Shown in pieces: positions 8,595-17,723 of a stretch of DNA of 64,000 nucleotides. Within the stretch, counting starts at the first letter, position 1. The number at the start of each line of letters is the position of its first letter. The notes beneath the pieces were generated by a model that was given only the letters and a program-made list of their open reading frames with translations, did no database searches and was not told the DNA's origin. Source of the stretch: Ameyamaea chiangmaiensis (GTDB lineage: Bacteria > Pseudomonadota > Alphaproteobacteria > Acetobacterales > Acetobacteraceae); NCBI RefSeq assembly GCF_025995235.1, contig NZ_BAPT01000007.1, forward strand, positions 77,761 through 141,760, written 5' to 3'. The translations under genes and the position numbers were made by a program.

Positions 8595-9375
8595 CGGCGC
8601 GCAGAAGCCGGCCGCCACCGAACATCACGGCACACAGCACGCTGATCCAGAAAGTCACGGGCGCGTCGGTGATCCACGCCAGCAACAGGCCGCCCCATGC
8701 GCACGCGACCGCCAGCACCGCCGACAGCGCGGCACCGGCACGCGGCGGCAGCCCCAGTTCGAGCGCCGTCGCCGGTGGGGCCACCATCAGCGTGAACACC
8801 AGCAGGACACCGGTCACCTGCGCGCACGACGCCGTCGCCAGCGCGACGACCAGCAGAAACACCGTGCCGACCGCCCCGACCCGCACGCCCCGTGCGGCGG
8901 CATTGTCCGGCATCAGGCTGGCGAACAGCAGCGGCCGCGCGATGACGCCCAGAACCAGCAGGCAGACGACCGCCATCGCCGCCAGCGTCATCAGCGTGGC
9001 GTGCGACACGCCCAGCACATTGCCGAACAACAGCGCGGTCACGCCGCTGGCCGAGCCGCTGACCAGATGCAGGAACAGCAGCCCGAGCCCGAGGGAGACG
9101 GACAGCACGAGGCCGATCGCCACGTCCCGTCCCTGCGCCCGGTCGGCCAGCGCACCGATCCAGCCGGCACCGGCCAGGGCGGCGACGATCAATCCGGCCA
9201 GCGGCGGCGCGCCGAGCCACAACGCACCGGCGGCCCCCGCGAAGCCAATATGGGCCAACGCATGACCCGCGAAACTCTGCCCGCGCACGACCACGAACCA
9301 GCCGACGAGCCCCGCCAGCACCCCGGCGATACCGGCCGCCGCAAACGCGGTGCGCATGAAATCATAGGCGAGCAT
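8560..9375 (-). CDS. znuB: Zinc ABC transporter permease
   Basis: A 271-residue integral membrane protein of the ABC-3 permease family. Several hydrophobic helices are visible, with the family segments RGQSFAGHALAHIGFAGAAGALWLG near the start and LLVFTLMVAPPATAL in the C-terminal half. It forms the channel for zinc uptake with ZnuC and the periplasmic ZnuA. ATG 9375 follows a GGAGGG site. The ZnuC gene ends 48 bases inside this start region at 9423, so the order in transcription is znuA-znuC-znuB. Confidence 0.9.
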   Translation of the reverse strand: MLAYDFMRTAFAAAGIAGVLAGLVGWFVVVRGQSFAGHALAHIGFAGAAGALWLGAPPLAGLIVAALAGAGWIGALADRAQGRDVAIGLVLSVSLGLGLLFLHLVSGSASGVTALLFGNVLGVSHATLMTLAAMAVVCLLVLGVIARPLLFASLMPDNAAARGVRVGAVGTVFLLVVALATASCAQVTGVLLVFTLMVAPPATALELGLPPRAGAALSAVLAVACAWGGLLLAWITDAPVTFWISVLCAVMFGGGRLLRAVSPSPGSAASK

Positions 9376-9422
9376 CCGACCCTCCGCGCGTCTGTCTCTT
9401 ACCGGACCGCACCAGCCCATCA

Positions 9423-10214
9423 TCATCCATGCGCACAACACTCTCCCCCGGCGGCCGGAACCGTGCCGGCCATCACGAAGACATGCCCCCGGGCGCGCAC
9501 CACCTCGACCGGCACGCCATACAACGCCGAAAGGGACTCGGTGGTGATGACGGCCTCCACCGGGCCGAGGCGGGCGGTCGCGTTGGCGACATAGAGCACG
9601 GCATCGGCCGTGCCGATCAGCGGGTTGATGTCGTGGGCACAGAACAGCACCGTCAGTCCCAGCGCGTCCCGCAGATCGCGGGTCAGGGCCACCACGTCGC
9701 CGACGCGCGCGGGGTCGAGACTGGCCAGAGGCTCGTCCAGCAACAGCAGTTCGGGCCGTCCGAGCAACGCCTGCGCCAGGGCCAGCCGTTGGCGCTCGCC
9801 TCCCGACAGGGTGCCGATGGGGCGAGGCGCGATGTCGCGCGCGGACACGAGGTCGAGCACGCGGTCGATCTCGTGCGTGTCGCGGCGAAGGGTCAGTCCC
9901 CAGCGCGCTCCGTGCAGGGCCGCGCGCAGATAATCGGCGCCCGACAGGCTCGGCACGGTCAGGGCGCGAGCCTGGGGCATGTAGCCCACGCGACCGCGTG
10001 CCGCCCGTGGGGAGGCACCCAGCACACGGATTTGGCCCGTCCGCGTCGGCACCAGACCCACCAGCGCGCGCAGTAACGTTGTCTTGCCTGCGCCGTTTGG
10101 CCCCAGAAGGGCGACGAACTGTCCTGTCCGACTTTCGAATGTGGCGTTGCGCAGGATATCGCGGCCGCCCACGCGCAGGGTCACGCCAGCGAGGCTGAAG
10201 GCCGGAGCGGTCAT
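9423..10214 (-). CDS. znuC: Zinc ABC transporter ATP-binding protein
   Basis: A 263-residue ABC ATPase with Walker A GPNGAGKTT (about residues 38-46), signature LSGGERQR, Walker B LLLLDEPLASLD and the switch His in FCAHDINPL. It powers zinc uptake through ZnuB. The ATG at 10214 overlaps the znuA stop as ATGA, which indicates translational coupling. Open frame upstream of 10214 is the antisense of znuA and is not used. Confidence 0.93.
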   Translation of the reverse strand: MTAPAFSLAGVTLRVGGRDILRNATFESRTGQFVALLGPNGAGKTTLLRALVGLVPTRTGQIRVLGASPRAARGRVGYMPQARALTVPSLSGADYLRAALHGARWGLTLRRDTHEIDRVLDLVSARDIAPRPIGTLSGGERQRLALAQALLGRPELLLLDEPLASLDPARVGDVVALTRDLRDALGLTVLFCAHDINPLIGTADAVLYVANATARLGPVEAVITTESLSALYGVPVEVVRARGHVFVMAGTVPAAGGECCAHG

Positions 10215-11104
10215 GGGCGGGAGGCCCCCGCCGGCGGCAGCACCGTGGCGATCTGGTCGACGACGTCGTTGAGCCACGCCTGATAGTGACGCCCGTCGGG
10301 CAGCGTTTCGGTCACGTTGATGACCGGTACGCCGGAGGCGCGCGCCAGAGCGCACAGTCGCCGCGTGGTCGGCGCCTCGATCTGGGCGTTGTTCAACATC
10401 AGCACGACCGCGCGGGCGCGCAGGTCGTCCTCGAACGCGGCGACGTCCGCCGGTGCAGGTTCGGTGTCGTTCTGGATCGCCTTCTGGAAGGCGAGATGGC
10501 GCAGGCGCAACCCTGCGGCGCCCAGCAGCGCGTTGGCCAGTGGCTCGGTCGCCGTCGCGGACAGACCGCTGGTGCGGGCCCGCAGGGCAGCGAGACGGCC
10601 GGAGAGTGTGTCGAGATCGGTCAGGAAAGCCTCCAGCCGCCGGCTGCGGCGCGGATCGGGGCCGAGGCGATCGTCGAGCGTGCGCGCCAGACGCGTGGCG
10701 AAGGCCCGCGCCCGATCCGGATCGAACCACAGATGCGGGTCCAGTGGATCGGCCGGGCGCGACGCCGGAAGCGCCGCCACGTCGATCACGCTGCGGTCGC
10801 CGGGCGGCAGCGCCGCGACAAGGGACGCCATCCATGGGTCGTAGCCGTCGCCCGTCGCGATCACGATGGCGGCCTCGGACAAAGCCCTGACCGTGGCGGG
10901 ACTGGCTTCGAACATATGCGGGTCGACAGTGGGCGTGGCGAGGATGGCGCGGGTCGTCACATCCGGGCCGCCGACCTGATCGGCGATATCGGCCCACACG
11001 CGTTCGGCCGCGACGACGGTCAGTGGAGACGTCGTGGCAGCGCGCACCGGTGTGGTCGACAGCGCAGCCGCGACCGCAAACAGGGAAAGCGAAATGCGTC
11101 TCAC
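10211..11104 (-). CDS. znuA: Periplasmic zinc-binding protein
   Basis: A 297-residue cluster A-I binding protein. A signal peptide (RRISLSLFAVAAALSTTPVRA) leads into a mature domain with the metal-ligand motifs TVDPHMFE and DPHLWFD and a later HLAFQKAI, as in ZnuA/TroA. There is no His-rich loop. The start is a GTG at 11104, preceded by an AAGGT-type site. The adjacent Zur-family regulator and the inverted repeat upstream support zinc rather than manganese as the metal. Confidence 0.9.
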   Translation of the reverse strand: MRRISLSLFAVAAALSTTPVRAATTSPLTVVAAERVWADIADQVGGPDVTTRAILATPTVDPHMFEASPATVRALSEAAIVIATGDGYDPWMASLVAALPPGDRSVIDVAALPASRPADPLDPHLWFDPDRARAFATRLARTLDDRLGPDPRRSRRLEAFLTDLDTLSGRLAALRARTSGLSATATEPLANALLGAAGLRLRHLAFQKAIQNDTEPAPADVAAFEDDLRARAVVLMLNNAQIEAPTTRRLCALARASGVPVINVTETLPDGRHYQAWLNDVVDQIATVLPPAGASRP

Positions 11105-11113
11105 GTCCGACCT

Positions 11114-11134
11114 TGATGTTACTCTATAACAGAA
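11114..11134. promoter_or_regulatory. Zur-box-like operator between znuA and zur
   Basis: TGTTA and TAACA half-sites (11117-11121 and 11127-11131) form an inverted repeat within GATGTTACTCTATAACAG, close to the known TGTTATA-type Zur motif. It lies ten bases upstream of the znuA start and in the 140-base gap shared with zur, so it could control both directions. Binding is inferred. Confidence 0.65.
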
Positions 11135-11244
11135 CGGGTCGGCATAGCCGTTTAAGCGACAGCTTGCAAACGATGGTCGCTGCGGGCAGTACGGTCGCAC
11201 GGCGGATTGGCCGCTCACGGCCCGACCGGGGGAGGGGACGCATC

Positions 11245-11763
11245 GTGGACACATCAGTGGCATTTTCGCCCCGCATCGAGCGGCTTCTCGATCAGGCGTC
11301 GTCAGTCTGTGCCGAGCGTGGATCGCGCCTGACCGATATTCGTCGGCTGGTGCTGGGGCTGGTGCTGGATCGGGGCCGGCCATCGGGGGCTTATGAACTG
11401 CTCGATCGCCTGCGTGAAAACAACCGTGGCGCGGCACCTCCCACGGTCTATCGGGCGTTGGACTTTCTGCTTGAACAGGGGCTGGTCCATCGCATCGAAC
11501 GACTGTCCGCGTTCGTGGCCTGTACGCACGCCCTTGAACATGCGCATGGCTGCTCTGACTTCCATGCGGCCCAGTTTCTGATCTGCCGTCACTGCGGCGA
11601 GGTCACGGAACTGGAAAACCGAGGCATCAGCCACGCCCTGCGCGCGGCGGGCGCCGAACATGGCTTTCATATCTCGGCCTCCACCATCGAGGCGGAAGGC
11701 ACCTGCGCCGCCTGCCGTGCCAAGCCCGCGGGGATGGACGGCCCGGCGGAGTCGCGGCAATAG
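11245..11763 (+). CDS. zur: Fur-family zinc uptake regulator
   Basis: A 172-residue Fur-family repressor. The winged-helix part includes LTDIRRLVLGLVLD and PPTVYRALDFLLEQGLVHRIE; the metal part has HALEHAHGC, then FLICRHCGEV and a second CAAC pair for a structural zinc. The position, divergent from znuACB, makes Zur the best assignment. The start is GTG 11245 with GGAGGGG just upstream; a longer reading would run into znuA. It probably represses znu genes when zinc is plentiful, through the inverted repeat at 11114-11134. Confidence 0.9.
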   Translation: MDTSVAFSPRIERLLDQASSVCAERGSRLTDIRRLVLGLVLDRGRPSGAYELLDRLRENNRGAAPPTVYRALDFLLEQGLVHRIERLSAFVACTHALEHAHGCSDFHAAQFLICRHCGEVTELENRGISHALRAAGAEHGFHISASTIEAEGTCAACRAKPAGMDGPAESRQ

Positions 11764-11770
11764 ACTACCT

Positions 11771-12601
11771 ATGCAAGACTTCGCCATACGTTGCCGCCGC
11801 GTCCCGGGTGTACGTGGCGCACCCGTGTTCGAGATCCTCGGTCCGGACAACCAGGTTCTGGATCGGATCACGTCGGCGCGCCATGCGGCCGAGGCATGCG
11901 CCCTGTTCTGGCGGCGGCGTGGCCGGCGCCAGTTTGCGCCGCTTCTGACACGTTTTTCCGATGCGTCCATCCGGGAGAGGGTGACGAGCGTGGCACGAGC
12001 CCAAGGTTTGGTTCCTCCCCAGCTGCCATTGTCCGGCGGGCAGGCAGCCCCGACGCCCCAGCGCAGTCGAACCCGATCCGGTTCGTCCTCGGGGATGCCG
12101 CAACCCGATCTGTTCGGCGTGGCCGTGGACACCCCGGACCCGGTGCACGACACGCCGATGCCGACAGCGGCCGACGATCGCGCCCCGACCGATGCTTCGG
12201 CCGCCGCGACCGCACCTGAGGCGCCCGCTTTGGCCGAGCCACCGCCCCCGGTTAGCGGCCTCCTGTCCCCCGACGACGTGCCGGTGGCGTCCATGGCGCA
12301 GTTCCAGGGGTTTCGCGGTTCCGATCCCGCCGACAGCTATCTGTACTGGGTGGCGACGTCCGAACAGGCGGAGGCGGTTACCGTCGACGGCCTGCCTTAT
12401 GGGCCGGACAGCCCCGTTCTGCTGACCGAGCGCCCAGGCGTCGCCTATTTCCTGTCGCTGATACTGGATGACGATGTGCCCCCCGACGCGGTGGCCGTGC
12501 TGCGCGTGCGACGCCTGCTGGTCGAGCCGCATCTGGAGCCCGATCCGGACACCACACGCCGGGCCGACGCCACGTGCTATCGTCTGGCATCGGGCCACTG
12601 A
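11771..12601 (+). CDS. Unknown protein with disordered middle and possible ADP-ribosyltransferase-like C-terminal domain
   Basis: A 276-residue protein starting seven bases after zur. Residues 1-90 form a small basic domain (MQDFAIRCRRVPGVRGAPVFEIL), residues about 95-175 are rich in Pro, Ala and Asp and look disordered, and residues about 180-276 form a compact domain. That last domain has the order YLYWVATSEQAEAV, DGLPYGPDSPVLLTE, GVAYFLSLI, AVLRVRRLLVEP, which resembles the arrangement in small ADP-ribosyltransferase-like folds (KptA/DUF952 type), but with Trp where a catalytic His would be. This is a pattern impression only. Close spacing suggests co-transcription with zur. Confidence 0.6.
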   Translation: MQDFAIRCRRVPGVRGAPVFEILGPDNQVLDRITSARHAAEACALFWRRRGRRQFAPLLTRFSDASIRERVTSVARAQGLVPPQLPLSGGQAAPTPQRSRTRSGSSSGMPQPDLFGVAVDTPDPVHDTPMPTAADDRAPTDASAAATAPEAPALAEPPPPVSGLLSPDDVPVASMAQFQGFRGSDPADSYLYWVATSEQAEAVTVDGLPYGPDSPVLLTERPGVAYFLSLILDDDVPPDAVAVLRVRRLLVEPHLEPDPDTTRRADATCYRLASGH

Positions 12602-12633
12602 GGCCCTACGAACACCTGAGAGGCGACGCCCCC

Positions 12634-13650
12634 ATGGCATTCCAGACTGACGCGCCACTGGCCGAGGTAACGCGGGCAGGCCGCGTCGAATCCGTCCATC
12701 GCGGGGCGGTGGCGGTGGTCGACGACACGGGCCGCGTCGTCTTCGCGGCGGGTGACATCGAACAGCCGACCTATACCCGGTCGTCGGTCAAGGCGCTGCT
12801 GGCGCTGCCTCTGGTCGAAACCGGCGCGGCGGACAGGCTGGGCCTGACAGCAGAAGAGCTCGCGCTGGCCTGCGCCTCCCACACCGGGGAGGCCATGCAC
12901 GCGACGGTCGCCGCACGCATGCTGGCGCGCACGGGCCGCGACGTGGCGTGTCTGGAATGCGGGACACACTGGCCCACATCCGATGCGGCCGCCCGCGCGC
13001 TGGCGGCCTCGGGACACACACCTTCGGCGCTGCACAACAACTGTTCCGGCAAACACGCGGGGTTTGTCTGCGTGGCGTGCGACAGCGGGCGTGACGTCGC
13101 GGGATACAGCACGCCGGACCATCCGGTCATGCGCGAGGCTGTTCGTGCGGTAGCGGAGATGACCGGCGCCGTCCATGACGACAGCAACCGCGGGATCGAC
13201 GGCTGCTCCATCCCGACGCACGCGATCGCGCTGCGCGCACTCGCGACCGGGTTCGCGCGCTTTGCGACCGGCGCGGGCCTGCACGCGGACCGCGCGAGTG
13301 CCTGCGCGCGGCTGCGCAAGGCGGTCGCGGCGGCACCGGCAATGGTCGCGGGGACCGGACGGTTCGACACCGTCGTGATGGAGTCGCTGGGCGAACGCGT
13401 CTTTTGCAAGATGGGCGCGGAAGGGATCATGATCGCGGCGCTGCCGGAGACCGGCCTCGGGATCGCGGTGAAATGCCACGACGGGGCGATCCGGGGTGCC
13501 GAGGCCGCCATCGCGGCGCTGATGATCCGCTTCGGGGGCGACACGGTGGCAGCCGACCCGGTTCTGCATCGCTGGCTATCGCACGCGATGCACAACTGGA
13601 ACGGTCTGCTGATCGGCGAGGTACGCGCAGCCCCCGGTCTGCTCGGTTGA
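12634..13650 (+). CDS. L-asparaginase II family protein (Rhizobium etli type)
   Basis: A 338-residue protein of the asparaginase II family, unrelated to the classical bacterial type. Family marks are YTRSSVKALLALPLVETGAA, CASHTGEAMH, the cysteine-containing NNCSGKHAGF and DGCSIPTHAIALRALA. Members hydrolyse asparagine to aspartate and ammonia in the cytoplasm; no signal peptide is present. The ATG at 12634 lies 32 bases after the previous gene, so it may share its transcript. Confidence 0.88.
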   Translation: MAFQTDAPLAEVTRAGRVESVHRGAVAVVDDTGRVVFAAGDIEQPTYTRSSVKALLALPLVETGAADRLGLTAEELALACASHTGEAMHATVAARMLARTGRDVACLECGTHWPTSDAAARALAASGHTPSALHNNCSGKHAGFVCVACDSGRDVAGYSTPDHPVMREAVRAVAEMTGAVHDDSNRGIDGCSIPTHAIALRALATGFARFATGAGLHADRASACARLRKAVAAAPAMVAGTGRFDTVVMESLGERVFCKMGAEGIMIAALPETGLGIAVKCHDGAIRGAEAAIAALMIRFGGDTVAADPVLHRWLSHAMHNWNGLLIGEVRAAPGLLG

Positions 13651-13695
13651 CGCGTTACCCGGGCGGTGGCGCAGACGCGATCACCCGGGATCATC

Positions 13696-16254
13696 TCACC
13701 ATGAATAGCCGATCCGGCCGTAGAAATAGCCGCCCTCCAGACCGTAGGCCGAGGCATAGCTGTAGTTCGGATTGACCTGCAGAAGGGACTGCGCGCCCTG
13801 CGCCAGCGGGCTGAGTGTCTGCGGGCGGTGGTTGAAGATGTTGTTGCCACCGGCGGACAGACGAATGCGGTTTGAAAACGTGTAGGACAGATCGACATCG
13901 ACCAGCCACGCGGGTTCGACGGTCTGGTCGTAGGCGGCGCCGCGATCGCTCCAGAGCTGCGTCTTGGAATAGCGTGACACGCGCACGGTCGTGCTCCAGC
14001 CGTCCTTCATCCATGTGGCGCTGAGCCGCAACGTATTGCGCGGATAGATCGCGGTGATGTTGCCGATCTGGCTGCGATACAGCGCGTTCACCCCGGCGCC
14101 CAGATTTACGTTGAGTGGATTGACCCGCATGATCTGGTGCTGCTGCTGGTTCATCATCACCGTCCACGCAACACTGCCGGCGCGTCCCAACGGTGTCAGG
14201 TAATGCGCCTGAAGATCGAGACCCATGGCCCGTACATGGGCGGCATTGCGTTCGTACGTGTAGCCGTAATAACGGCCATCGTTGGGAACGACCCCCGCGT
14301 CGTGAAGGATCTGAAGCACCTGCGCCCCCGCCACCCCCGCGCCGGAGACCGAGATCGGTACGATCTGGTTGAACACGTCGATCCGATAGGCATCAAGCGA
14401 CAGGTCGAACCGGCGCAGGGGCGTCAGGACGAAACCCACACTGAAATTGTGCGATGTTTCGGGCTTCAGCGGCGTCGCGCCCAGCGCCCGCGCGCCGGGA
14501 TTGTTGACCGAGGCATAGTTCGTATAGGACTGCACGAGCTGGTTCGTACTTGGCAGGATGGTGTAATACAGGGCCGTGCTCTGGAAGTATTCCTGCTGGA
14601 GGGTCGGTGCGTGGAAACCGTTGCTGGCCGACCCACGCAGCGCCAGCCATGGCGTCACCTGATAGCGCAGAGAGGCCTTACCGCTGAGCGCGTTGCCGAA
14701 ATCGCTGTATTGTTCGTCGCGCCCGGACAGGCCCACGGTTACCGTGTCGGTCACCTTCTGGGTCAGATCGAGATAGAACGCGCCGTTCATGCGCGCGTGC
14801 GATCCGGCCTGGGAGGGCGATGTGGCCCCGAGACCCGACGCGAAGGGCAGGGCCGCCGTGGGTTGTGGGAAGACTGAGCTGGCCGGGTTGATGTAGCCGC
14901 CATCCGCCCAGGCGGCCCACTCGCCCGCGCCAACCTCGTAGTGCTGATAACGATATTCCACGCCGGCCGCGACCTGAAGCGGCGCGTGGAACAGGCCCGT
15001 GCGGACCGAGCGTCGCAGATCGACATCGGCCGTGAGTTCACCGTTGGTCAGGGACTGCAAATGGAAATCATGCGGACTGGTCGGGCCAAGGGAATTGTTG
15101 ATCGTGTTCTTGATGCCGATGGAGCTGTCATCGCGACCGTAATTGACGCTCGCGTCCCATTGCCAACCGAAGAAATCCTTGCCGCGCACGCCGCTGGTAA
15201 ATTGAAAATCATTATCTTCGGTCGTATCCGTCGGCAGGTACCCGTCTGGATAGACGCTCATGATGTTCTGTTGCGAATTGGACGGCCGGTACCACGCGGC
15301 AACAAAGGACGTGCGATGGCTGTACGTGGCATAGGAATAGAACTTCACTGACGTGTTAAGAGGAATTTCAAGGTTATACGCGATACTCTGCCGTTCTGAC
15401 TCAGGGCTGCCGGAAATCTGTCGATAGCGGTTGCCATTCTCGCGAGGATCGGGCTGCCCGTTGGGCAGAAGAGGGTAAAGCAACACCGGGCTGCCACCCT
15501 GCGTCCGGGGAACATAGCCGGCGTAGTTCGTCGACTGATTGCCAACGAACTCCGCTGTTAGGTTCAGGAATCCGCCGCGCCCGATCCTGAAGCCCTGATT
15601 GTAATTGAGCGCGCCACCCCGGCCGTAATCGCCGAGGGGTCCGACACTCCAGCCATATTGGTTGTAACCCAGATCAACGTTACCGCCATGGTCAGCGGAT
15701 TTGAGAATGATGTTGACAACGCCGGCGATAGCGTCCGACCCGTACTGAGCGGCTGCACCGTCTTTGAGGATCTCGATATGATCGACCGCGCTCATGGGGA
15801 TCATGTCCAGATCGACAGGGGACTGGCCTTGCATGGCGCCCCCGTAAAATACCGATGCCATCGTGTGGCGGCGCTTGCCGTTGACAAGGACCAGCGTTTC
15901 GTTGGCCCCGAGGCCACGCAGCGACATGGTCTTGGTCGTGAAGCCAAGCTGGCCCGGATAACCAGGCGTGTTGCTTGCCGATGGATCAAGGGCCACGATC
16001 GCGTTTTTCAGATTTGTTTGGCCCGTGCGTTTCAGGTCGGCGGACGTGAAAATCGCAATCGGTGACAGACTTTTCGACGCTTTGACCGCCGATCGGGTAC
16101 CCGTCACCACGACGGCTTCGGCCGAAGCATTGTTGTTGCTTGCCGGTGTGGACTGCCCCCACGCGGGGGATGTCGCCAGGGCGCTCAGCAACCCCAGGGC
16201 AGAGCGTTGCCACACCGTAGTGCGGACGGTTCGGTCAATCAGAGATTCCTGCAT
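13696..16254 (-). CDS. TonB-dependent outer-membrane receptor
   Basis: An 852-residue receptor with an N-terminal signal (TVWQRSALGLLSALATSPAWG), a plug domain containing VVVTGTRSAVKASKSLSPI, SLRGLGANETLVLVNGKRRH and VDHIEILKDGAAAQYGSDAIAGVVNIILK, and a long beta-barrel ending in YFYGRIGYSW with the aromatic last residue needed for barrel assembly. ATG 16254 is chosen over GTG 16269. The two genes upstream on the same strand, an FMN monooxygenase and a sulfonate-type binding protein, suggest the ligand is an organosulfur compound, but the sequence does not show the ligand directly. Confidence 0.92.
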   Translation of the reverse strand: MQESLIDRTVRTTVWQRSALGLLSALATSPAWGQSTPASNNNASAEAVVVTGTRSAVKASKSLSPIAIFTSADLKRTGQTNLKNAIVALDPSASNTPGYPGQLGFTTKTMSLRGLGANETLVLVNGKRRHTMASVFYGGAMQGQSPVDLDMIPMSAVDHIEILKDGAAAQYGSDAIAGVVNIILKSADHGGNVDLGYNQYGWSVGPLGDYGRGGALNYNQGFRIGRGGFLNLTAEFVGNQSTNYAGYVPRTQGGSPVLLYPLLPNGQPDPRENGNRYRQISGSPESERQSIAYNLEIPLNTSVKFYSYATYSHRTSFVAAWYRPSNSQQNIMSVYPDGYLPTDTTEDNDFQFTSGVRGKDFFGWQWDASVNYGRDDSSIGIKNTINNSLGPTSPHDFHLQSLTNGELTADVDLRRSVRTGLFHAPLQVAAGVEYRYQHYEVGAGEWAAWADGGYINPASSVFPQPTAALPFASGLGATSPSQAGSHARMNGAFYLDLTQKVTDTVTVGLSGRDEQYSDFGNALSGKASLRYQVTPWLALRGSASNGFHAPTLQQEYFQSTALYYTILPSTNQLVQSYTNYASVNNPGARALGATPLKPETSHNFSVGFVLTPLRRFDLSLDAYRIDVFNQIVPISVSGAGVAGAQVLQILHDAGVVPNDGRYYGYTYERNAAHVRAMGLDLQAHYLTPLGRAGSVAWTVMMNQQQHQIMRVNPLNVNLGAGVNALYRSQIGNITAIYPRNTLRLSATWMKDGWSTTVRVSRYSKTQLWSDRGAAYDQTVEPAWLVDVDLSYTFSNRIRLSAGGNNIFNHRPQTLSPLAQGAQSLLQVNPNYSYASAYGLEGGYFYGRIGYSW

Positions 16255-16365
16255 GGTCGGAGACAGCACTTTCCATCAGCGAAAGATTGGTTTTCTTCCT
16301 CTCTGAAAATAGGATTTTACAATCCGTTACCAACGACTTCTTTCAATACTGACCATGGACAAGCG

Positions 16366-17703
16366 TCAACGATCGTTCGCTCTGCCCGACGGGATGCGCA
16401 GGTTCTCGCGCAGGATGCGGCTGCCGTAGCCGTCCTGCAGAAGGCCACGTCGCCTCAATTCCGGAACGACCAGTCGTGTAAAATCGTCGATCCCAACAGG
16501 TGAAGACGTGAACATGATATTGAACCCGTCACAGGCGCCGGATTCGTACCAGCCCTGCATGTCATCGACGATCGCCGACGGCGTTCCGACCACAAGCCTG
16601 TGGCCGCCCCGTGTGAAGGTCCTGAGGATATCGTCAGGTGTGGGGCGATACCGTTCGATCCAGTCGACGATCAGGGATTGTCGACTTTTGTGCGAATTGG
16701 TCTCCGCGACCGCGCCAAGGGTGATCGGCGTATGTCGGGGCCAGAGGGAAAGGTCCTGACTGAGACTTGAATAGGACGAAATCGCCTGAAGCGTCTCGTC
16801 ATGATCGAGATAGGAGAGATAGCGTTCGAACTTCGCCCGGGCCTCGCTCTCGGTCGATGCGACGATGGGGGCCAGGCCGGGCAGGAAGCGCATGTGACGT
16901 TCGTCGCGGCCATGGCGGCCCGCTCGATCCAGCACATCAAGACGATAGGCACGCGCCTCGTCAGGATCGCATGCGGCGGTGTATATGACTTCCCCGATGC
17001 GTGCGGCGAGGTCTTTTCCAGGTCCCGACGCACCGGCCTGTGCGAGGACAGGCGGTCTCTGGACGGGCGGCGGCGCGTTCAGCGGACCCGCTACCTGGTA
17101 AAACCGGCCGACGTGATTGAGCGGGTGCACCTTGCCGGGGTCAAGCCAGACGCCGCTGCTCTTGTCGCGAATGAATGCCAATGGATCGACGCTGTCCCAC
17201 AATCCCTTGACGACGTCGACGAATTCATGGGCCCGCTCGTAGCGGGCACCATGGTCCATGTGCGCCGCAAGATTGAAGTTCTCTCCCCCGCCGGTCGCGG
17301 TCACGACATTCCAACCGGCACGGCCGCGGCTGAGCCGATCCAGCGAGGCGACCTTGCGCGCAATATTGTAGGGCTCGTTGAATGTCGTGGACGCCGTTCC
17401 GATCAGGCCGATATGGGTGGTCGTGACGGCGAGGGCGGCCAGAAGGGTGAACGTGTCCCAGCGCGCCAGGGCCGGCGTGCGGACCAGCGTGGTGGGATCG
17501 GCGATCGGCAGTACATTGTCATACAGAAAAATCGCGTGAAAACCGGCTCTTTCCAGGGACGCGACGTAGGAACGATAGCGTTCGAACTCCACGTCCGCGT
17601 CGATGTCTTCTTCGGGTGCGCGCCAGGCATCACCATTGGTGGCCGAACCGGTGAAATAGGCGCCCAGCGCAAAGGGAACAGTCTGGCGGCGTCCGGCGGA
17701 CAT
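16366..17703 (-). CDS. NtaA/SnaA/DszA-family FMN-dependent monooxygenase
   Basis: A 445-residue luciferase-like (LLM) flavin-dependent oxygenase. FALGAYFTGSATNGDAWR at the start, ALAVTTTHIGLIGTASTTFNEPYNIARK, DRLSRGRAGWNVVTA and GRFYQVAGPLN are typical of the NtaA/SnaA/DszA branch, which oxidises nitrilotriacetate, pristinamycin precursors or sulfur compounds with reduced FMN. It starts 20 bases after the binding-protein gene and is followed by the TonB receptor, so it is probably part of a scavenging operon. The flavin reductase partner is not in this operon. Confidence 0.88.
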   Translation of the reverse strand: MSAGRRQTVPFALGAYFTGSATNGDAWRAPEEDIDADVEFERYRSYVASLERAGFHAIFLYDNVLPIADPTTLVRTPALARWDTFTLLAALAVTTTHIGLIGTASTTFNEPYNIARKVASLDRLSRGRAGWNVVTATGGGENFNLAAHMDHGARYERAHEFVDVVKGLWDSVDPLAFIRDKSSGVWLDPGKVHPLNHVGRFYQVAGPLNAPPPVQRPPVLAQAGASGPGKDLAARIGEVIYTAACDPDEARAYRLDVLDRAGRHGRDERHMRFLPGLAPIVASTESEARAKFERYLSYLDHDETLQAISSYSSLSQDLSLWPRHTPITLGAVAETNSHKSRQSLIVDWIERYRPTPDDILRTFTRGGHRLVVGTPSAIVDDMQGWYESGACDGFNIMFTSSPVGIDDFTRLVVPELRRRGLLQDGYGSRILRENLRIPSGRANDR

Positions 17704-17723
17704 GGTGTCGCTCTCCCGCTACA

